64,000 nt of DNA from UBA1672 sp964352665 (GTDB lineage Bacteria > Pseudomonadota > Alphaproteobacteria > Micavibrionales > Micavibrionaceae). This document shows, piece after piece, positions 62,048 through 64,000 of the stretch. The position numbers and the translations under genes were made by a program. Position 1 is the first letter of the stretch. Every line of letters starts with the position of its first letter. Under the pieces are notes generated by a model. The model was given only the letters and a program-made list of their open reading frames with translations. It had not been told where the DNA came from and ran no database searches. The stretch spans positions 62,001 through 126,000 of the forward strand of contig CAYGSJ010000005.1 of assembly GCA_964352665.1 (NCBI GenBank), given 5' to 3'.

Positions 62048-62123
62048 GAAAATTAAAGTGAATGAGTCGCGGGATAATGTCCAGCGACTCTGTGTCTTAC
62101 ACTAAATTTTTTGAAGGCATAAA

Positions 62124-62636
62124 TTAAAATCCAGGTGATGTATCTGGAGCTGCAATGACGCCGGATTCTATACCCAAGGTTTGTAAAATACGCTCTGCCG
62201 TCTGTGTAAGGTTTACGAGGTCTCCTTTATCAAAGAAGGCATAGGATTCAACTCGGGTGATATCATCTTGTGCTCTATAGGCTCCCATTGCACGTGAATG
62301 AAAACATGTCCCTGTCTCTGGTGTGGGCTCTTCTTTGTCAAACGACCTGTCAGGAACGGAAACAATTTTCAGCCCAGCTTCTGTGGCAAGTTTGGTCAGT
62401 GTGTTTCCAAACCGTGCTCTCATATACTCTTCGTCGCCTTCTTCAAGACCGGCATCGTGGGGTGTTTGATGAGTTGTTTCAACAGAAATATAAAAACCAA
62501 GTTCCCCGTTTTCATGACAGGCAACATCGGCATCTTCTACAGCTCCGGCATTATAGGGTTCACCATCTGCCAAGCAATATCCTGCTTCTGCCAATCTACT
62601 GATATGTTCGCCTAATGTAAGATATTCCATACCCAT
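62124..62636 (-). CDS. Protein of unknown function (170 aa)
   Basis: The acidic product from ATG 62636 (GAGAG about seven bases upstream; a GTG at 62645 is possible) starts with a helix (L-T-L-G-E-H-I-S-R-L-A-E-A-G-Y) and has Cys and His residues scattered in no recognised motif. No signal peptide or membrane span. It resembles other stand-alone small cytoplasmic proteins of this window in having no recognisable relatives. It lies 76 bases before polA on the same strand. Confidence 0.65.
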   Translation of the reverse strand: MGMEYLTLGEHISRLAEAGYCLADGEPYNAGAVEDADVACHENGELGFYISVETTHQTPHDAGLEEGDEEYMRARFGNTLTKLATEAGLKIVSVPDRSFDKEEPTPETGTCFHSRAMGAYRAQDDITRVESYAFFDKGDLVNLTQTAERILQTLGIESGVIAAPDTSPGF

Positions 62637-62710
62637 TTCTGTCACTCTCTATAAGATTATTTTTTAAGATAATTACATAATATCAAGCTTAAGTGCAAGA
62701 AATAGTTAAA

Positions 62711-62743
62711 GAAAAAAAGAAGCTCCGGAACAAGTCGCGGAGC
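62711..62743 (-). terminator. Minus-strand intrinsic terminator
   Basis: On the minus strand GCTCCG (62743-62738) pairs with CGGAGC (62727-62722) and is followed by TTCTTTTTTTC. No annotated gene ends just before it, which supports the small ORF at 62817-62924 or an untranslated RNA as the terminated unit. Confidence 0.75.
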
Positions 62744-62816
62744 CTTTGAGTTTGGGGTGATAAGCTGATGAAACTACCAGATAATTTCATCAGCAGCGGG
62801 TTGAACCGTTGTGGCC

Positions 62817-62924
62817 TTATGGGGTGTTTGTTCTATTGTGTTTTTGCCCCGACCGAATTCTGACTTTCGCACGCTGACGTGCTTTTTCTAAAAAAGTTGC
62901 TGAAGCATATATTAAAATAAGCAT
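62817..62924 (-). CDS. Possible 35-residue membrane-anchored small protein
   Basis: From ATG 62924 the frame encodes a hydrophobic start (M-L-I-L-I-Y-A-S-A-T-F-L) and a basic tail (E-K-A-R-Q-R-A-K-V-R-I-R). The frame is open about 19 codons further upstream and is also hydrophobic there (I-I-T-Q-G-F-G-I-I-A-C-C), but that part has no standard start codon. A terminator lies about 75 bases downstream. The membrane-helix plus basic-tail layout looks real; the start is uncertain. Confidence 0.3.
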   Translation of the reverse strand: MLILIYASATFLEKARQRAKVRIRSGQKHNRTNTP

Positions 62925-63097
62925 ACAGCAAGCAATAATTCCGAAACCCTGTGTAATAATACCCCCCGTGAATCGTTATTATTAATTCTTACTAATATTA
63001 GCAGTGATACGTACACTCTGTCAAAAAATATTAACAAAGTTTTTAGAATATTTTTTTATTTGCATAATAAGCTATTTTTTATAGCAAATTTGGGGTT

Positions 63098-63871
63098 TTA
63101 GCCACTATTCCTTAAAGCAAAAAAACTTATTGCTGCCGCATTTGATACATTCAGGCTTGCGATTCGCCCCTGAGTTGGCAGTTTGACAAGATGATCACAA
63201 TTCTCTTTCAAGAGCCGACGCATACCATCACCCTCCGAGCCGAGGATCAAAACACTCTTTTCCGGCACATCTATTTCGCCAATCGATTGGTGACTGTGCT
63301 CGTCCAGACCGATCACAAAAAAGCCTTCTTTCTTAAATTCGTCAATACAACGGTTGAGGTTCGTCGCATAGGCAACGGGTATATGATCTACTGCCCCGCA
63401 GGCTGTCTTGGCTAGAACGCCGTCCAGAGTAGGGGCATGCTTCTTCTGCATAATGACGCCGTCAATGCCAAACGCGCTGGCACTTCGTAAAATGGCGCCC
63501 ACATTATGTGGGTCGGTCACCTGGTCCAATATCACGATAACGGCTTTGTCCTGTTGATGGCACTTTATAATAAGATCCTGTACATCACATTCCGGCGCGG
63601 CAGAACAGGACAGCGCAATCCCTTGATGCACCGCTCCTCGGGGCAGCATGTTTTCCAATTGCTGTTTGTCGATAATGCTGGGAGCAGGGCGGGCCAGCCC
63701 CTGTTTGCGGGCCAGATGTATATCTTGCTCGAATGAATTTTGCGATTGAGGTGTCAGATAAAGTGCCTGCACGCTTCGTGCTTCATTAAGCCATGCCTCT
63801 CGTACGGCATGAAGACCATAGAGTGACGGTCTGTTATTTTTAGCCTGTTTATTTGCCCTGTGATGCGCCAT
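63098..63871 (-). CDS. rlmB: 23S rRNA (guanosine-2'-O)-methyltransferase RlmB (TrmH family)
   Basis: A SPOUT-fold enzyme that methylates the ribose of G2251 in 23S rRNA. ATG 63871 (257 residues) is chosen because AAAGGA lies upstream; an in-frame start at 63895 would add eight residues. An N-terminal L30e-like substrate domain (L-Y-G-L-H-A-V-R-E-A-W) is followed by D-Q-V-T-D-P-H-N-V-G-A-I-L-R-S-A, L-G-S-E-G-D-G-M and S-L-N-V-S-N-A-A-A-I, the three knot motifs. It lies divergent from a tRNA gene. Confidence 0.95.
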   Translation of the reverse strand: MAHHRANKQAKNNRPSLYGLHAVREAWLNEARSVQALYLTPQSQNSFEQDIHLARKQGLARPAPSIIDKQQLENMLPRGAVHQGIALSCSAAPECDVQDLIIKCHQQDKAVIVILDQVTDPHNVGAILRSASAFGIDGVIMQKKHAPTLDGVLAKTACGAVDHIPVAYATNLNRCIDEFKKEGFFVIGLDEHSHQSIGEIDVPEKSVLILGSEGDGMRRLLKENCDHLVKLPTQGRIASLNVSNAAAISFFALRNSG

Positions 63872-63981
63872 TATTTTTCCTTTCCGCCAGACCATTGCAT
63901 ACTTGACATTAAAAGCAAAATGCCTTTTGTTCTCTTATCGGATTTTTTACGGATCCGTTCTTGGCAATTCTATATCGCATT

Positions 63982-64000
63982 GGTGGGGTGGTCGAGTGGT
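63982..64000 (+). tRNA. Partial tRNA (5' end only), probably tRNA-Tyr
   Basis: The last 19 bases (GGTGGGGTGGTCGAGTGGT) read as an acceptor stem followed by a D-arm start with G-x-C-G-A-G-T-G-G, as in tRNA genes with a long variable arm. The G-G-T-G-G-G-G acceptor fits tRNA-Tyr. The anticodon is beyond the window, so the identity is inferred. Confidence 0.6.

Larger units (their letters stand above)
62646..63097. other. 450-base intergenic region with a terminator and a possible small ORF
   Basis: Between the unknown gene and rlmB, both on the minus strand. It contains a minus-strand terminator (62711-62743), a possible 35-residue membrane ORF (62817-62924) and a short A+T-rich hairpin GCTAT-TTTTT-ATAGC (63071-63085) that might end the rlmB transcript. 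The remainder is A+T-rich. Confidence 0.5.

Noticed and set aside
63903..63908. TTGACA as -35 of a promoter for the tRNA
   Set aside because: No acceptable -10 hexamer lies 16-18 bases downstream, so a promoter was not called.

Overview
The window reads as a contiguous stretch of an alphaproteobacterial chromosome carrying one 100-base assembly gap (3302-3401). The placement rests on gene order and families: lptF-lptG divergent from pepA with holC nearby; an rnd-kdsD-lptC-lptA-lptB-rpoN-hpf-ptsN-like series; a DUF1150-Hsp20 pair with a ROSE-type RNA thermometer; a short CHCC zinc-finger gene; DUF1223 and DUF3137 proteins; a CtrA-type site upstream of ftsK; and rlmB next to the start of a tRNA. 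The A+T-leaning sequence, many lineage-specific secreted proteins of unknown function and large DotA/TraY-like proteins suggest, as inference only, a Micavibrio-like (predatory or epibiotic) lineage.

Layout. 1-1812: A+T-rich, gene-poor DNA with the start of a minus-strand gene, a tiny membrane ORF, two hairpin terminators and one secreted protein of unknown function. 1813-6905: a very large modular protein with Pro/Ala linkers, interrupted by the gap. 6910-11095: tag, a DUF3137 membrane protein, ettA and an unknown gene. 11301-20318: three tandem DotA/TraY-like polytopic membrane proteins (1020, 952 and 1004 residues), the most unusual content of the window. 20330-24291 (minus): mlaC, mlaA, lptG, lptF. 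24387-29191: pepA, a KamA-type radical SAM enzyme, holC, a membrane-anchored cytochrome c and pheA. 29303-34059: a duplicated-repeat small protein, a basic small protein, ftsK, lolA, recR. 34062-38317 (minus): a short exopolysaccharide operon (Wza-type export protein, tyrosine autokinase, two membrane proteins). 38495-47019: a receiver protein with a ruined GGDEF domain, then the long plus-strand series rnd to ptsN-like with a LysE-type exporter inserted between lptA and lptB. 47029-48075 (minus): DUF1150, hsp20 with thermometer and promoter, zf-CHCC. 48192-64000: a pilin-like protein, cysS, folE, pyrC, a THUMP-like methyltransferase, a GGDEF-EAL protein, aroA, a hydrolase-fold protein lacking the usual serine, DUF1223, polA, an unknown gene, rlmB and the first bases of a tRNA.

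Functionally the window is rich in outer-envelope construction: LPS core and export (kdsD, lptA/B/C/F/G), phospholipid retrograde transport (mlaA/C), lipoprotein sorting (lolA) and capsule or EPS export. Housekeeping replication and repair (polA, holC, recR, tag, ftsK), translation (cysS, ettA, hpf, rlmB) and biosynthesis (aroA, pheA, pyrC, folE) surround it. No insertion sequence, CRISPR array, rRNA operon or complete prophage was seen.

Best candidates for something new are the triple DotA/TraY array without other secretion genes beside it, and the giant linker-rich protein a few kilobases upstream. Well-supported regulatory finds are the hsp20 promoter plus ROSE-like thermometer and the CtrA site upstream of ftsK.
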